Source: Streptomyces sp. MMBL 11-1 (lineage in GTDB: Bacteria; Actinomycetota; Actinomycetes; Streptomycetales; Streptomycetaceae). From it: a DNA stretch of 64,000 nt. A program made the position numbers and the translations under genes. The notes beneath the pieces are model-generated. The model made no database searches. It saw only the letters and a program-made list of their open reading frames with translations, and had not been told where the DNA came from. Of the stretch, positions 16,959 through 25,351 are shown piece after piece. Numbering within the stretch: position 1 is the stretch's first letter; the number at the start of each line of letters is the position of its first letter. The stretch is from positions 7,815,001 to 7,879,000 of the forward strand of contig NZ_CP117709.1 in the NCBI RefSeq assembly GCF_028622875.1, given 5' to 3'.

Positions 16959-17522
16959 ATGTCCACCACCGCTCTCGACGACCGCCGGATCCTGGCCATC
17001 GTCACCAACTACGGTGTCGAGCAGGACGAACTCGTCGTCCCCCTCAAGCACCTGCGCGGACACGGGGCGCAGGTCAGCGTGGCGGCGGTCTCCACCGACG
17101 GGATCCGCACCCTCGTCGGCGACCGCGATCCCGGCGAGACCGTGCGGCCCGACCTCACGCTCGACGACGTCGACCCCGCCGCGTACGACCTGCTGCTGAT
17201 CCCGGGCGGCACGCTGAACGCCGACTCGTTGCGTCTGGAGGACGCCACCACCCGGATCGTCAGCTCGTTCGCCGCTTCCGGCCGGCCGGTGGCAGCCATC
17301 TGCCACGGGCCGTGGGCGCTGGTCGAGGGCGGCTACGTCCGGGGCAAGACGCTGACCTCGTACGCGTCGTTGCGGACCGACATCACCAACGCGGGCGGCA
17401 CCTGGGTCGACAAGCCGGTGGTCCGCGACGACGCGTCCGGATGGCCGCTGATCACCTCCAGGAACCCCGGTGACCTGGACGATTTCCTCGGCGAGATCGA
17501 CGCCGTGCTCGACGAGGCCTGA
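16959..17522 (+). CDS. DJ-1/PfpI-family (type 1 glutamine amidotransferase-like) protein
   Basis: The 187-residue protein has the nucleophile-elbow motif AAICHGPWAL with the conserved Cys, and IPGGTLNADSLR upstream for the partner Glu region. Family members include stress-induced proteases, deglycase-like proteins and chaperones such as YhbO/YraA. The ATG at 16959 follows GGAACGGAG by six bases; an ATG at 16929 lacks a site. It lies 83 bases beyond the ligase gene on the same strand and may share its stress control. Confidence 0.85.
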   Translation: MSTTALDDRRILAIVTNYGVEQDELVVPLKHLRGHGAQVSVAAVSTDGIRTLVGDRDPGETVRPDLTLDDVDPAAYDLLLIPGGTLNADSLRLEDATTRIVSSFAASGRPVAAICHGPWALVEGGYVRGKTLTSYASLRTDITNAGGTWVDKPVVRDDASGWPLITSRNPGDLDDFLGEIDAVLDEA

Positions 17523-17523
17523 G

Positions 17524-17540
17524 CCGTCCTCTACGGACGG
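17524..17540. terminator. Short hairpin between convergent genes
   Basis: CCGTCC and GGACGG pair around TCTAC. The hairpin overlaps the beta-lactamase stop codon and follows the DJ-1 stop by one base, so it may end transcription from both sides. Confidence 0.4.
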
Positions 17541-18496
17541 TCCCGCTGCCCGGTGAGGGCGGCGACGGCGGCGGACGCGGCCTTCGCGATCAGGGTGTTG
17601 TCGAAGTCGGCGTCCGCCTCCGTGCGGTTGGAGAGCACCGCCAGCACCAAGGGCGACGCGTCGGGCGGCCACGCCACGGCGATGTCGTTGCGCGTCCCGT
17701 ACGTACTGCCCGCCCCCGTCTTGTCGCCGACGGTCCACCCCTTCGGGAGCCCGGCCCGGATCAGCTCGCCGCCGGTGGTGTTGGTGGTGAGCCACTGCTT
17801 GAGCCGGGCCCGCTCGGGCCCGGCGAGGGCGTCGCCCAGGACGAACGCCCGCAGATCCCCGGCCAGTGCCCGGGGGGTGCTGGTGTCGCGGGTGGCACCG
17901 GGAGTCCACTCGTTGAGCTCGGTCTCCCGTCGCACCATCCGGGTCACGTCGTCCCCCAGCTCCGCGAGCACCGCCTGCAGCTTCCGGGGCCCACCGACCG
18001 CGTCGAACAGCAGATTGCCCGCGGTGTTGTCGCTGAAGCGCACGGCGGCGTCGCACAGATCGCCCAGGCTCATTCCGGTGGCCACGTGCTTCTCGGTGAC
18101 GGGGGAGTGGTCGACCAGATCCTCACGGCGGTACGTCACGACCCGCTCCAGCCCGGCCAGCCCGTGCTTGCGCAGCACTGCCCCCGCCGCCAGCGCCTTG
18201 AACGTGGAGGCGTAGGCGAACCGCTCCCCGTCACGGTGGGCGACCGTGCGCCCGGTCCCGGTGTCGAGCGCGTACACGCCGAGGCGCGCCGCGTACTCCT
18301 TCTCCAGCGCCGCGAAGGCGCGCCCGGCATCCCGCGCCGAGGCCGAGGGCGAGGGCGATCCGGCGGGCTTCCCGGCGGGCGAGGGCGCGGGGGAGTCGGC
18401 TTCCGTGCCGCAGGCCGTGAGCGGCACGGACACGAAGGCGCCGCCCAGCAGGCGGAGCACAGAGCGTCGGGCGTGGGGAGGTGGCAGTCGACTCAT
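17531..18496 (-). CDS. bla: Class A beta-lactamase, lipoprotein type
   Basis: The 321-residue protein carries all class A landmarks: STFK with the catalytic Ser97, the SDN loop in [13 protein letters not shown] with the omega-loop Glu, and DKTGAG. It hydrolyses penicillin-type rings outside the membrane. The N-terminus has an Arg pair ([12 protein letters not shown]), suggesting Tat export, and a lipobox PLTAC with Cys29, so the enzyme should be anchored to the membrane. A Ser/Pro/Ala-rich linker (residues 33-55) separates the anchor. Such genes are common in streptomycete chromosomes. Confidence 0.93.
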   Translation of the reverse strand: MSRLPPPHARRSVLRLLGGAFVSVPLTACGTEADSPAPSPAGKPAGSPSPSASARDAGRAFAALEKEYAARLGVYALDTGTGRTVAHRDGERFAYASTFKALAAGAVLRKHGLAGLERVVTYRREDLVDHSPVTEKHVATGMSLGDLCDAAVRFSDNTAGNLLFDAVGGPRKLQAVLAELGDDVTRMVRRETELNEWTPGATRDTSTPRALAGDLRAFVLGDALAGPERARLKQWLTTNTTGGELIRAGLPKGWTVGDKTGAGSTYGTRNDIAVAWPPDASPLVLAVLSNRTEADADFDNTLIAKAASAAVAALTGQRDRP

Positions 18497-18550
18497 CCCG
18501 CCATGCTAGGTCGTGTCCGCTTCCTGGGGCGCACGCCGTCCGGCGGTGTG

Positions 18551-19579
18551 TCAGTCCAGTGTCTGCGTCAGCTCGCTGCGCGTCGACGTGTGGACGACCC
18601 GGCCGCGCGCCCCGTTGACCAGGGGGAGGTAGGGCGGCACATGGCCGCACTCGACGTCCGCGACGATCGGCACCCGCAGCGGTCCGAGCGCGTCCAGCAC
18701 GGCCTGCCGCTGGGTAAGCGAGCTGGTGTCCGGGGCCGAAGTCCGGCCGACGAGAACGGCGTTGGCCGCGTCGAAGAACCCGGCCAGTCGCATCCCGTGC
18801 AGATTGCGGCAGATGGTGAGCGCGTCGTGGCCGCCGGCCTCCACATATACGAGGAGGCCCTCCGGGGCGTGGGTCCGGGCGAAGGAGGAGGTGTCGAGGT
18901 AGGGCGTCCCGGTGAGGTTGCTCAGCATCTCGATACAGCCTCCGATCAGCCGCCCCTCGACGTCCACGTCGCCGTCCCCGTCCAGCCTCGTCCAGCGGCC
19001 CGGGGTGTCGAGCGTGAACGTGCGGACGTCGGGATGCTCCGCGTAGTCGTCGTAGCCCGTGGCCCGGTGCCGCTCCGGCGGAAGCTGGGTGAAACGGTGG
19101 CCCGGCGGCGCGGCGACGACGTCGAGCCAGGACAGCAGTCCCTCCGGCACCCGGTAGGGAGTGTCCATCAGGTTGTTCCCGTGCACGGTCGCAGCCCCCG
19201 TGAGAAGGGTCAGCGGTGTCATGACGGTCGACATGTCCGAGTAGCCCACCACCCAGGTGGGCTCCGCCGCCCGCAGCCGGTCCCAGTCGAGCAGAGGCAG
19301 CAGGTCGATCGCGGTCTCCCCGCCCCACGGCGGCACCACGGCCCTGATGCCGGGGTCCGCCAGCATCGCCGTCAACTCGGCGGCCCGGACGGCCGCCGGG
19401 GCGCTGATGTGCCCGTCGCCGTCCATGCACCGGCCGGTCACGACCTCGTATCCCCGCGCCTCGACCTCACGCACAGCGACGGCGAGCCGCTCGCGCAGAT
19501 CCTCGGGAACGCCGCTGGACGGGGAGGTGACCCCGACTCGGTCCCCGGGACGCAGCGGGCGTGGGTATCGAATGAACAT
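18551..19579 (-). CDS. S66-family peptidase (LD-carboxypeptidase/MccF-like)
   Basis: The 342-residue protein has the S66 pattern: GVTSPSSG near the start, the nucleophile Ser in VGYSDMST, the Glu in VYVEAGGHD and the His in DVECGHVPP. Family members are LD-carboxypeptidases that trim tetrapeptide stems of recycled peptidoglycan, or MccF-type enzymes that cleave nucleotide-peptide antibiotics such as microcin C. The length fits the MccF branch. The ATG at 19579 is preferred by family fit, though its ribosome site is weak; a GTG at 19594 is the alternative. Confidence 0.85.
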   Translation of the reverse strand: MFIRYPRPLRPGDRVGVTSPSSGVPEDLRERLAVAVREVEARGYEVVTGRCMDGDGHISAPAAVRAAELTAMLADPGIRAVVPPWGGETAIDLLPLLDWDRLRAAEPTWVVGYSDMSTVMTPLTLLTGAATVHGNNLMDTPYRVPEGLLSWLDVVAAPPGHRFTQLPPERHRATGYDDYAEHPDVRTFTLDTPGRWTRLDGDGDVDVEGRLIGGCIEMLSNLTGTPYLDTSSFARTHAPEGLLVYVEAGGHDALTICRNLHGMRLAGFFDAANAVLVGRTSAPDTSSLTQRQAVLDALGPLRVPIVADVECGHVPPYLPLVNGARGRVVHTSTRSELTQTLD

Positions 19580-19639
19580 GGCGGATTCTTGCACGGAGTC
19601 CGATCGTGTGGTCGAGGCCCTGTCGAACCGACAACCGTG

Positions 19640-19658
19640 GAAGGTTAGGCTGACCTAA
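19640..19658 (+). promoter_or_regulatory. Iron box (DmdR1/IdeR-type operator)
   Basis: GAAGGTTAGGCTGACCTAA matches the 19-base iron box at 16 positions. It lies 70-89 bases before the siderophore-interacting protein gene, so that gene is very likely repressed by DmdR1 when iron is plentiful. Confidence 0.85.
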
Positions 19659-19728
19659 GCAAATTCGGTTCCCTCGTCCCGGCGGGCGAGGCGCTCAGGC
19701 CGATCACGCGTACGAAGGGGCAGAGTCC

Positions 19729-20622
19729 ATGACGATCCACCGAGCCGTCGTCGCCCGGGTGCAGCCGCTCACCGGAACCATGACCCGCGTCACGCTCCAC
19801 GGGGACGGCCTGGCCGGCTTCAGGACCACCGGGGTCGGTGACGAGTACGTGCGGATCTTCCTTCCGCACGGCCCGGACCGCACCGACGTCTCCCTGCCCC
19901 GGACGACCGAGCAGGGCGGGTGGGAGACCCCTGAGGGGCAGCCCGTCGCCCCGATGCGTACGTACACCATCCGCGACGTGCGCCCGGACGCGGGCGAGGT
20001 CGACATCGACTTCGTCCTGCACGAGGGCGGCGTGGCCTCCGGCTGGGCAGCCGGGGCGCGCCCCGGGGACGTCGTGGGCGTCAACGACCCCACCGGCCTC
20101 TACAGCCCCCCGGCCGATCTCTCCTGGCAGGTGCTGGTCGCCGACCAGACCGGTCTGCCCGCCGCCGCCCGCCTGCTGGAGAACACGCCGGACCATGTCA
20201 GGACCCGGGTGGTGCTGGAGGCGCCCGCGCCCTCGGCCGTGCTCCCCCTGCGGGAGCACTCCGACTCCAAGGTGACCTGGACGTACGGCGGGAACGGTCA
20301 TGGCCCGAGCCGGCTGGCCGACCTGGTGGCCGCCGCCGTTCCGCCCGGCACGGACCTCGCGGGCGGATACGTCTGGGTCGCGGGGGAGACCAACGCCCTG
20401 CGCTCGGTGCGCCGTTACCTCCGTCGCGACCTCGGGCTCCCGGCGGACCGCTTCAAGGTCGTCGGCTACTGGATACCGAACTCCGACACCTGGTCCGAGC
20501 GGTACGAAGCGCTGCCCGACGCCGTGCGCTCCGAGCTGGAGGCCCTCTGGGACAACCCGGCCGGCGACTCCGAGGACCTCACCATCCGCTACGAGGCCCG
20601 TCTGAGCGATCTCGGGCTCTGA
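19729..20622 (+). CDS. Siderophore-interacting protein (FAD-dependent ferric-siderophore reductase)
   Basis: The 297-residue protein belongs to the ViuB/SIP family. The N-terminal half is an FAD-binding barrel with RTYTIRDVR, and the C-terminal half is an NAD(P)H-binding domain with YVWVAGETNALRSVRRYLR and ending KVVGYWIPNSD. These enzymes reduce ferric siderophores taken into the cytoplasm to release iron. An excellent iron box lies upstream. No siderophore biosynthesis or uptake gene is adjacent, so it acts as a stand-alone member of the iron regulon. Confidence 0.92.
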   Translation: MTIHRAVVARVQPLTGTMTRVTLHGDGLAGFRTTGVGDEYVRIFLPHGPDRTDVSLPRTTEQGGWETPEGQPVAPMRTYTIRDVRPDAGEVDIDFVLHEGGVASGWAAGARPGDVVGVNDPTGLYSPPADLSWQVLVADQTGLPAAARLLENTPDHVRTRVVLEAPAPSAVLPLREHSDSKVTWTYGGNGHGPSRLADLVAAAVPPGTDLAGGYVWVAGETNALRSVRRYLRRDLGLPADRFKVVGYWIPNSDTWSERYEALPDAVRSELEALWDNPAGDSEDLTIRYEARLSDLGL

Positions 20623-20650
20623 CCGGGCCCGCCCGGCCCCGGCGGCTCCG

Positions 20651-20697
20651 CCCGCATGAGCGACACGCACCGCGTCCGCGGGCCGGGCTCATGCGGG
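20651..20697 (+). terminator. Possible weak hairpin after the siderophore-interacting gene
   Basis: Eleven-base arms CCCGCATGAGC and GCTCATGCGGG pair across a 25-base GC-rich loop that can itself fold. It starts 28 bases after the stop codon. No gene is seen in the rest of 20623-20849. Confidence 0.4.
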
Positions 20698-20849
20698 GTG
20701 ACCACCGTGCGCAGAGCGCGAAGCGCATTCCGGCGCCTTGTGATCGCACGCACCGGACGCCGCGCGGCCGCCTACGGGCGACGACGGCAGTCTGACGACA
20801 GGACCTAGGCTGCGACCCTGTACCGGCACCGACCCAGGAGCGCACCCCC

Positions 20850-21407
20850 ATGCACGACCCCGTCTCCGAACTTCCCTTCCCCGACGCCCTCCACCCCGAT
20901 GCGTCTCCCGCACCGCATCCGCTGCTCGCCCCGGTGACCGGATACATCGGCACCTGGCGGGGCACGGGCCGCGGCGGATATCCGACACTGGAGGCGGACT
21001 TCACCTACGCGCAGGAGGTCACGTTCAGCCACGACGGGCGGCCCTTCCTCGCGTACGAGGCCCGGGCCTGGCTGCTCGACGCGGACGGGAGCCCCCTGCG
21101 GCCGTCCGCCCGCGAGACCGGATGGTGGCGCCTGCAGCCCGACGGGCGGGTGGAGGCCCTGATCACCCAGCCCACCGGTGTCGCCGAGATCTCGGTCGGC
21201 CACGCCCGGAACGGTGTCGTCGACCTCGCCACCGAGCGGGTGTCCCTCACCCCCACGGCCAAGGAGGTCGACGCGACCCGCCGCCGCTACAGCCTGACGG
21301 ACCGGGACACGCTCGCCTTCGTCCACGATCTCGCCGCGGTCGGCCGGCCGCTGCAGCACCACCTGTCGGCGCGGCTCCGCCGAGAAGCTCCTGGCCAGGG
21401 CATTTAG
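20850..21407 (+). CDS. FABP-like heme-binding protein (nitrobindin/DUF1794 family)
   Basis: The 185-residue protein contains the nitrobindin signature [13 protein letters not shown] and the C-terminal [11 protein letters not shown], where a His ligates ferric heme in characterised relatives. The fold is a ten-stranded barrel, and proposed functions are peroxynitrite isomerisation or nitrogen-oxide sensing. The first 25 residues are a Pro-rich, variable extension. The ATG at 20850 is preceded by CCAGGAGCG. It is probably cytoplasmic. Confidence 0.85.
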   Translation: MHDPVSELPFPDALHPDASPAPHPLLAPVTGYIGTWRGTGRGGYPTLEADFTYAQEVTFSHDGRPFLAYEARAWLLDADGSPLRPSARETGWWRLQPDGRVEALITQPTGVAEISVGHARNGVVDLATERVSLTPTAKEVDATRRRYSLTDRDTLAFVHDLAAVGRPLQHHLSARLRREAPGQGI

Positions 21408-21493
21408 TTGCCGGAGTGTGACCAAGGCGGCGCATGGAGGGCGGACCACGGGGCAGGTGCACGGGAAGCCAGGAGAACAGGAGCGCCTCCCCG

Positions 21494-21922
21494 ATGTCCT
21501 ATCCGTCTTACCCCGATTCCCCGTACCCGGGACAGCCGGCGGCCGATCACGACCCCTACGGCGGCCAGGTGCCCGCACGGACGAACGGCTTCGCGGTCGC
21601 CGCACTCGTGCTCGGCCTCATCGCCTGCCTGTTCTTCTGGACCGTGGTGGGCGGGCTGCTGCTCGGTCTGCTCGCCATCGTCTTCGGGATCATCGCCGCG
21701 CTCCGCACCCGCCAGGGCCGTGCGCCGCGCCGTGTGATGGCGATAGTCGGCGCCGCGTTCGGGGCGCTCGGACTCATCGGTTCCGCGATCGTCCTCGTGG
21801 TGGCCATCTCCGTGTTCGACTCCCAGGAGTTCAAGAACCTCGAGGACTGCATGAACCGGGCCAACGGCCAGGCGGCCGAGGACCGGTGCGCGGAGGACTT
21901 CGTCGACGAGCTGATCAACTGA
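21494..21922 (+). CDS. DUF4190-domain membrane protein
   Basis: The 142-residue protein has a Pro/Tyr-rich hydrophilic N-terminus (about 30 residues), then two hydrophobic helices of the DUF4190 type (FAVAALVLGLIACLFFWTVV and the AFGALGLIGSAIVLVV region) and an acidic C-terminus containing two Cys residues (EDCMNRA and EDRCAED). Function is unknown; streptomycetes have many copies. The ATG at 21494 has AGGAG about ten bases upstream. Confidence 0.75.
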   Translation: MSYPSYPDSPYPGQPAADHDPYGGQVPARTNGFAVAALVLGLIACLFFWTVVGGLLLGLLAIVFGIIAALRTRQGRAPRRVMAIVGAAFGALGLIGSAIVLVVAISVFDSQEFKNLEDCMNRANGQAAEDRCAEDFVDELIN

Positions 21923-22141
21923 CGGACGAGGGCTGTGAGCGCCCCGGGCCACGGCTTCCGCACACCTGTCCGTCCGTGGCCCTCGCACACCTGTCCGCGC
22001 CCGCCCCGCGGCGCGCCGCCGGTTGCACCCGCGCCGGGTGTTTGCCACGGTGTCCCTGGGTAGGCGGCCCGGTGATCACCGGGCCGCGCCGCCCGATGGG
22101 CCGCCCGCAACGGAGTACACAGCAGAGAGAAGGAGGGTTCG

Positions 22142-22219
22142 ATGTCATCGAAGCGACGTCGTAAGAAGAAGGCCCGCCGCAAGAACGCCGCGAACCACGG
22201 CAGGCGTCCGCAGAGCTGA
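22142..22219 (+). CDS. Ribosomal protein bL37 (25 residues)
   Basis: The peptide is almost wholly basic, and its C-terminal AANHGRRP closely matches the ANHGKRP motif of the actinobacterial large-subunit protein bL37, described in mycobacterial ribosome structures, as does the KRRRKKKARRK start. It should sit in the 50S subunit near 23S rRNA. The AAGGAGGG ribosome site five bases upstream is near ideal, as expected for a ribosomal gene. Its tiny size means it is often missed by gene finders. A strong hairpin follows. Confidence 0.85.
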   Translation: MSSKRRRKKKARRKNAANHGRRPQS

Positions 22220-22224
22220 GGCGA

Positions 22225-22268
22225 CGCCGCGGCCCCACCGGGCGGAGGAGCCCGGTGGGGCCGCGGCG
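22225..22268 (+). terminator. Strong hairpin terminator after bL37
   Basis: Two perfect 19-base arms (22225-22243 and 22250-22268) flank a six-base loop, starting five bases after the bL37 stop. Confidence 0.8.
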
Positions 22269-22521
22269 GTTTCCATGGGCCGGGGGAGGGCCGTGCGGAA
22301 CTCGGGTCCTTATGGTGATTCCCGATGGGCCCACGGTTCACACCCCGAGCGGGGCCGTGGGATCGGTTCCCGCCCCGGCGCAGACCGACGCGGCCGTCCC
22401 GGCGTCGCCCTTCGGGTGTCCGGGCGGCATGGCCGGGTCCCGGTCGCCTCCGCCCCCGGTCAGGTCGGCATCCCGGCCATGAGCGCGTCACCCGTTCCGA
22501 TGGTGGTCAGCGAAGCGTCCG
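22269..22521. other. Intergenic region without a visible gene
   Basis: About 250 GC-rich bases between bL37 and the end of the dehydrogenase gene. I see no convincing gene or signal. Confidence 0.4.
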
Positions 22522-23511
22522 TCACGGCTCCACCACGATCTTGCGGCCGATCCCCGCCCGGAAGCGCTCGATCGCCTGCGGATACTGCTCCAGCGGCAGC
22601 CGGTCGCTGATGAACACCGACGCGTCCAGCACCCCGCTCTCGAAGAGCGCCGCGGCCCGCTCGTAACTGTGCAGGACCGCCATCGAGCCGGTGATCGTGA
22701 TCTCCTGGTTGTAGATCCTGTACGGCTCGATCACCGCGGTGGTGGCGTAGTCGGAGACCCCGAACTGAAGGAACGTGCCGCCCTTGGCGACCCTTCCCAG
22801 GCCGTCCTGGATGGCCCCGGCGTTGCCGGTGGCGTCGATCACGACGTCCCAGCCGCCCGGACGCTCCAGCTCTTCGGCCCGGGCCGCCGCGCCCGTGCAG
22901 CCCAGGGTCGTCGCGGTAGCCAGCCGCCGGGCGTTGACGTCCAGCATGTCCACCGACGCGGCGCCGGTGCGCTTGGCCAGTTCCAGCATCATCAGACCCA
23001 TGGTTCCGGAACCGTAGATCAGCACCTGGGCGCCGAGGTTGCCGTTGAGGACGTCGTAGCCCCGTACCGCGCAGGACAGCGGTTCGATCAGCGCCGCGTC
23101 CCGGACGTCGATGTGCTCCGACAGGCGTACGCAGTTGGCGACGGGCGCCACCGCGAACTCGGCCGCGCCCCCGGGCACGGTGACGCCGATCGCCGCCCAG
23201 TTGTCGCAGAGGTTGCCCCGGCCCGAACGGCAGTAGCGGCACTCGTGGCAGTGCAGCGAGGGGTCCACGGCCACCTTGTCGCCGAGGGAAAGCTCGGTGA
23301 CGTCCGCACCGAGACCGACGACCTCCCCGGCGAACTCGTGTCCCGGCACGATCGGCAGCGTCGGAGCGAACTCGCCCTGGAGGATATGGAGATCGGTGCC
23401 GCACAGCCCGCACGACGCCACCTCGACGACCACGTCGCGGGGGCCGGGCGTGGGGTCCGGGACGGTGGTCACGGAGACCTTGCCGGGGGCTTCGACGATG
23501 GCTGCCCTCAT
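22522..23511 (-). CDS. Zinc-dependent alcohol/polyol dehydrogenase
   Basis: The 329-residue medium-chain dehydrogenase has the catalytic-zinc motif GHEFAGEVVGLG with Cys in ASCGLCGTD, four structural-zinc cysteines in CHECRYCRSGRGNLC, and the NAD-binding GSGTMGLMMLELAK. It should oxidise a polyol or sugar alcohol to a ketose with NAD+. The start overlaps the stop of the permease gene by four bases (ATGA), so it is the last gene of the importer operon and probably acts on the imported substrate. Confidence 0.9.
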   Translation of the reverse strand: MRAAIVEAPGKVSVTTVPDPTPGPRDVVVEVASCGLCGTDLHILQGEFAPTLPIVPGHEFAGEVVGLGADVTELSLGDKVAVDPSLHCHECRYCRSGRGNLCDNWAAIGVTVPGGAAEFAVAPVANCVRLSEHIDVRDAALIEPLSCAVRGYDVLNGNLGAQVLIYGSGTMGLMMLELAKRTGAASVDMLDVNARRLATATTLGCTGAAARAEELERPGGWDVVIDATGNAGAIQDGLGRVAKGGTFLQFGVSDYATTAVIEPYRIYNQEITITGSMAVLHSYERAAALFESGVLDASVFISDRLPLEQYPQAIERFRAGIGRKIVVEP

Positions 23512-24392
23512 TTGACTGCTCCCAGGGAGAGGCCCTGGACGAGTTTGTCCTGGGCGGCGTAGCCGGCGACGAGCACCGGCAGGGACACGACCACGGACGC
23601 CGCGCACAGCTGGGCGAGGAAAAGGCCCTGACTGGTGACGAAGGTGGTCAGATGGACGGGTGCGGTCCCGGCGACCACGCCGGTCAGCACCCGCGCGAAC
23701 AACAGCTCGTTCCAGCTGAAGATGAAGCAGATCAGGGCGGTCGCGGCGATGCCGGGACCGGCGACCGGGGCGACGACCCGGCGCAGCACCGTCGGCAGCC
23801 GTGCCCCGTCGACCTGCGCGGCCTCGATGATGGAGACGGGAACGTCCGCGAGGAAGGACTGCATCATCCACACCGCGATCGGCAGGTTCATCGAGGTGTA
23901 GAGCAGCACCAGCAGCCAGATGTTGTCCAGCAGCCCCGTGTTCTTCGCGAACAGGTACACCGGCAGCAGCCCGGCGACCACGGGCAGCATCTTGGTGGAC
24001 AGGAAGAAGAACATCACGTCCGTCCACTTGCGCACCCGCCGGATGGACAGCGCGTACGCGGCCGGAAGCGCGAGCAGCAGTACCAGCACGGTCGAGAAGA
24101 ACGAGGCCGCCAGCGAGTTGACCAGCGGGGGCCACGGCGTCGGGCCGCCCCCGCCGCCGAAGAAGGTGCGGTAGCCGTCCAGCGTCAGCGCGGCGGCGAG
24201 CGCCGGCGGGTTGGTGGCAGCGTCGGACTCCGCGTGGAAGGACGTCAGTACCATCCACAGGGCGGGCAGACAGAAACCGATCCCCACGGCCCAGGCGGCC
24301 ACGCCCAGCGCGGCCGAGCGCCGACGGGCCCTGCGCGTGGAGGCGTTGACGGAGGCGGACGCGGCTGCGGATGTCACGGTCGAGGCGCTCAT
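23508..24392 (-). CDS. Carbohydrate ABC transporter permease (MalG type)
   Basis: The 294-residue inner-membrane protein has about six membrane helices and the EAA loop IEAAQVDGARLPTVLRRVV, which docks the ATPase. The N-terminal 30 residues are Ser/Ala/Thr-rich. It pairs with the MalF-type permease, from which it overlaps by ATGA. No ATPase gene lies in the operon, so a shared MsiK-type ATPase encoded elsewhere is likely, as is usual in Streptomyces. Confidence 0.9.
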   Translation of the reverse strand: MSASTVTSAAASASVNASTRRARRRSAALGVAAWAVGIGFCLPALWMVLTSFHAESDAATNPPALAAALTLDGYRTFFGGGGGPTPWPPLVNSLAASFFSTVLVLLLALPAAYALSIRRVRKWTDVMFFFLSTKMLPVVAGLLPVYLFAKNTGLLDNIWLLVLLYTSMNLPIAVWMMQSFLADVPVSIIEAAQVDGARLPTVLRRVVAPVAGPGIAATALICFIFSWNELLFARVLTGVVAGTAPVHLTTFVTSQGLFLAQLCAASVVVSLPVLVAGYAAQDKLVQGLSLGAVK

Positions 24393-25351
24393 GCGCGGCT
24401 CGCCTCCTCGCGGAAGAGGGACGAGACCACCCGGAGCGCGAAGGTGGCGATGACGATCGTGCCGATCACCACGACCACGCCCGCGGCCGACGCCAGCCCG
24501 TACTCATGGGCCCGGTAGAAGGTCTCGTAGATGGTGTACGGGAGATTGGCGGTGTCGAGACCGCCGGAGGTGATCGTGAACACCGCGTCGAAGTTCTGCA
24601 CGATGTACACCGACCCGAGCAGGATGCCGAGTTCGAGATAGCGGCGCAGATGCGGCAGGGTCAGATGGCGGAACATCTGCCAGGGGCCGGCCCCGTCCAG
24701 CCGCGCGGCCTCCATGATCTCGGCCGGCCGGCTCTGCAGCCCGGCCAGCAGGATCAGCATCATGAACGGTGTCCACTGCCACACGAGCGACGCCTCGATG
24801 GCGATCAGCGGCATCTCGGACGTCCACTCGGGCTGCGCGACGCTTTCGATGCCGAAAAGTTCGCCGAACCAGGTGAGCGCCCCGTTGAACAGCCCGTACT
24901 CGGGGTTGTAGAGGGCGTGCTTCCACAACAGCGCGGCGGAGACCGGCACCAGCAGGAACGGGGTGATCAGCAGGGTGCGCACGAACCCCCGGCCGAAGAA
25001 CGCGCGGTCCAGCAGCAGGGCGAAGACGAGCCCCAGCACGACGCTGGCGATCACGACGGACGCGGTGAGGACGACGGTCGTCACGACCGATTCGCGCAAC
25101 GCCTCGTCGGTGAAGACGGAGGCGTAGTTGGAGAACCCGGTGAAGTGGCGCTTCTCCGGCTTGAGGGAGTTCCAGTCGAAGAGCGAGATCACCAGGGTCG
25201 CCACGAAGGGCAGTTGGGTCACTGCTATCAGGAAGACGAGCGCGGGCAGTAGCGGGGCGCGGGTCGCCCAGGCACGCCGTCGGCCGCCGCTGCCCGGCTT
25301 CTTCGCCGGGGCGGGCGGGGATGTGGTCTCTCTGGTCGCGGTGACGGTCAT
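24389..25351 (-). CDS. Carbohydrate ABC transporter permease (MalF type)
   Basis: The 320-residue permease has about six membrane segments and the EAA loop MEAARLDGAGPWQMFRHLTL. The pattern WQWTPFMMLILLAGLQSRP is typical of permeases for sugar alcohols and monosaccharides. The start at 25351 overlaps the stop of the binding-protein gene (ATGA). The Pro/Ala/Lys-rich first 25 residues are cytoplasmic. Confidence 0.9.
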   Translation of the reverse strand: MTVTATRETTSPPAPAKKPGSGGRRRAWATRAPLLPALVFLIAVTQLPFVATLVISLFDWNSLKPEKRHFTGFSNYASVFTDEALRESVVTTVVLTASVVIASVVLGLVFALLLDRAFFGRGFVRTLLITPFLLVPVSAALLWKHALYNPEYGLFNGALTWFGELFGIESVAQPEWTSEMPLIAIEASLVWQWTPFMMLILLAGLQSRPAEIMEAARLDGAGPWQMFRHLTLPHLRRYLELGILLGSVYIVQNFDAVFTITSGGLDTANLPYTIYETFYRAHEYGLASAAGVVVVIGTIVIATFALRVVSSLFREEASRA

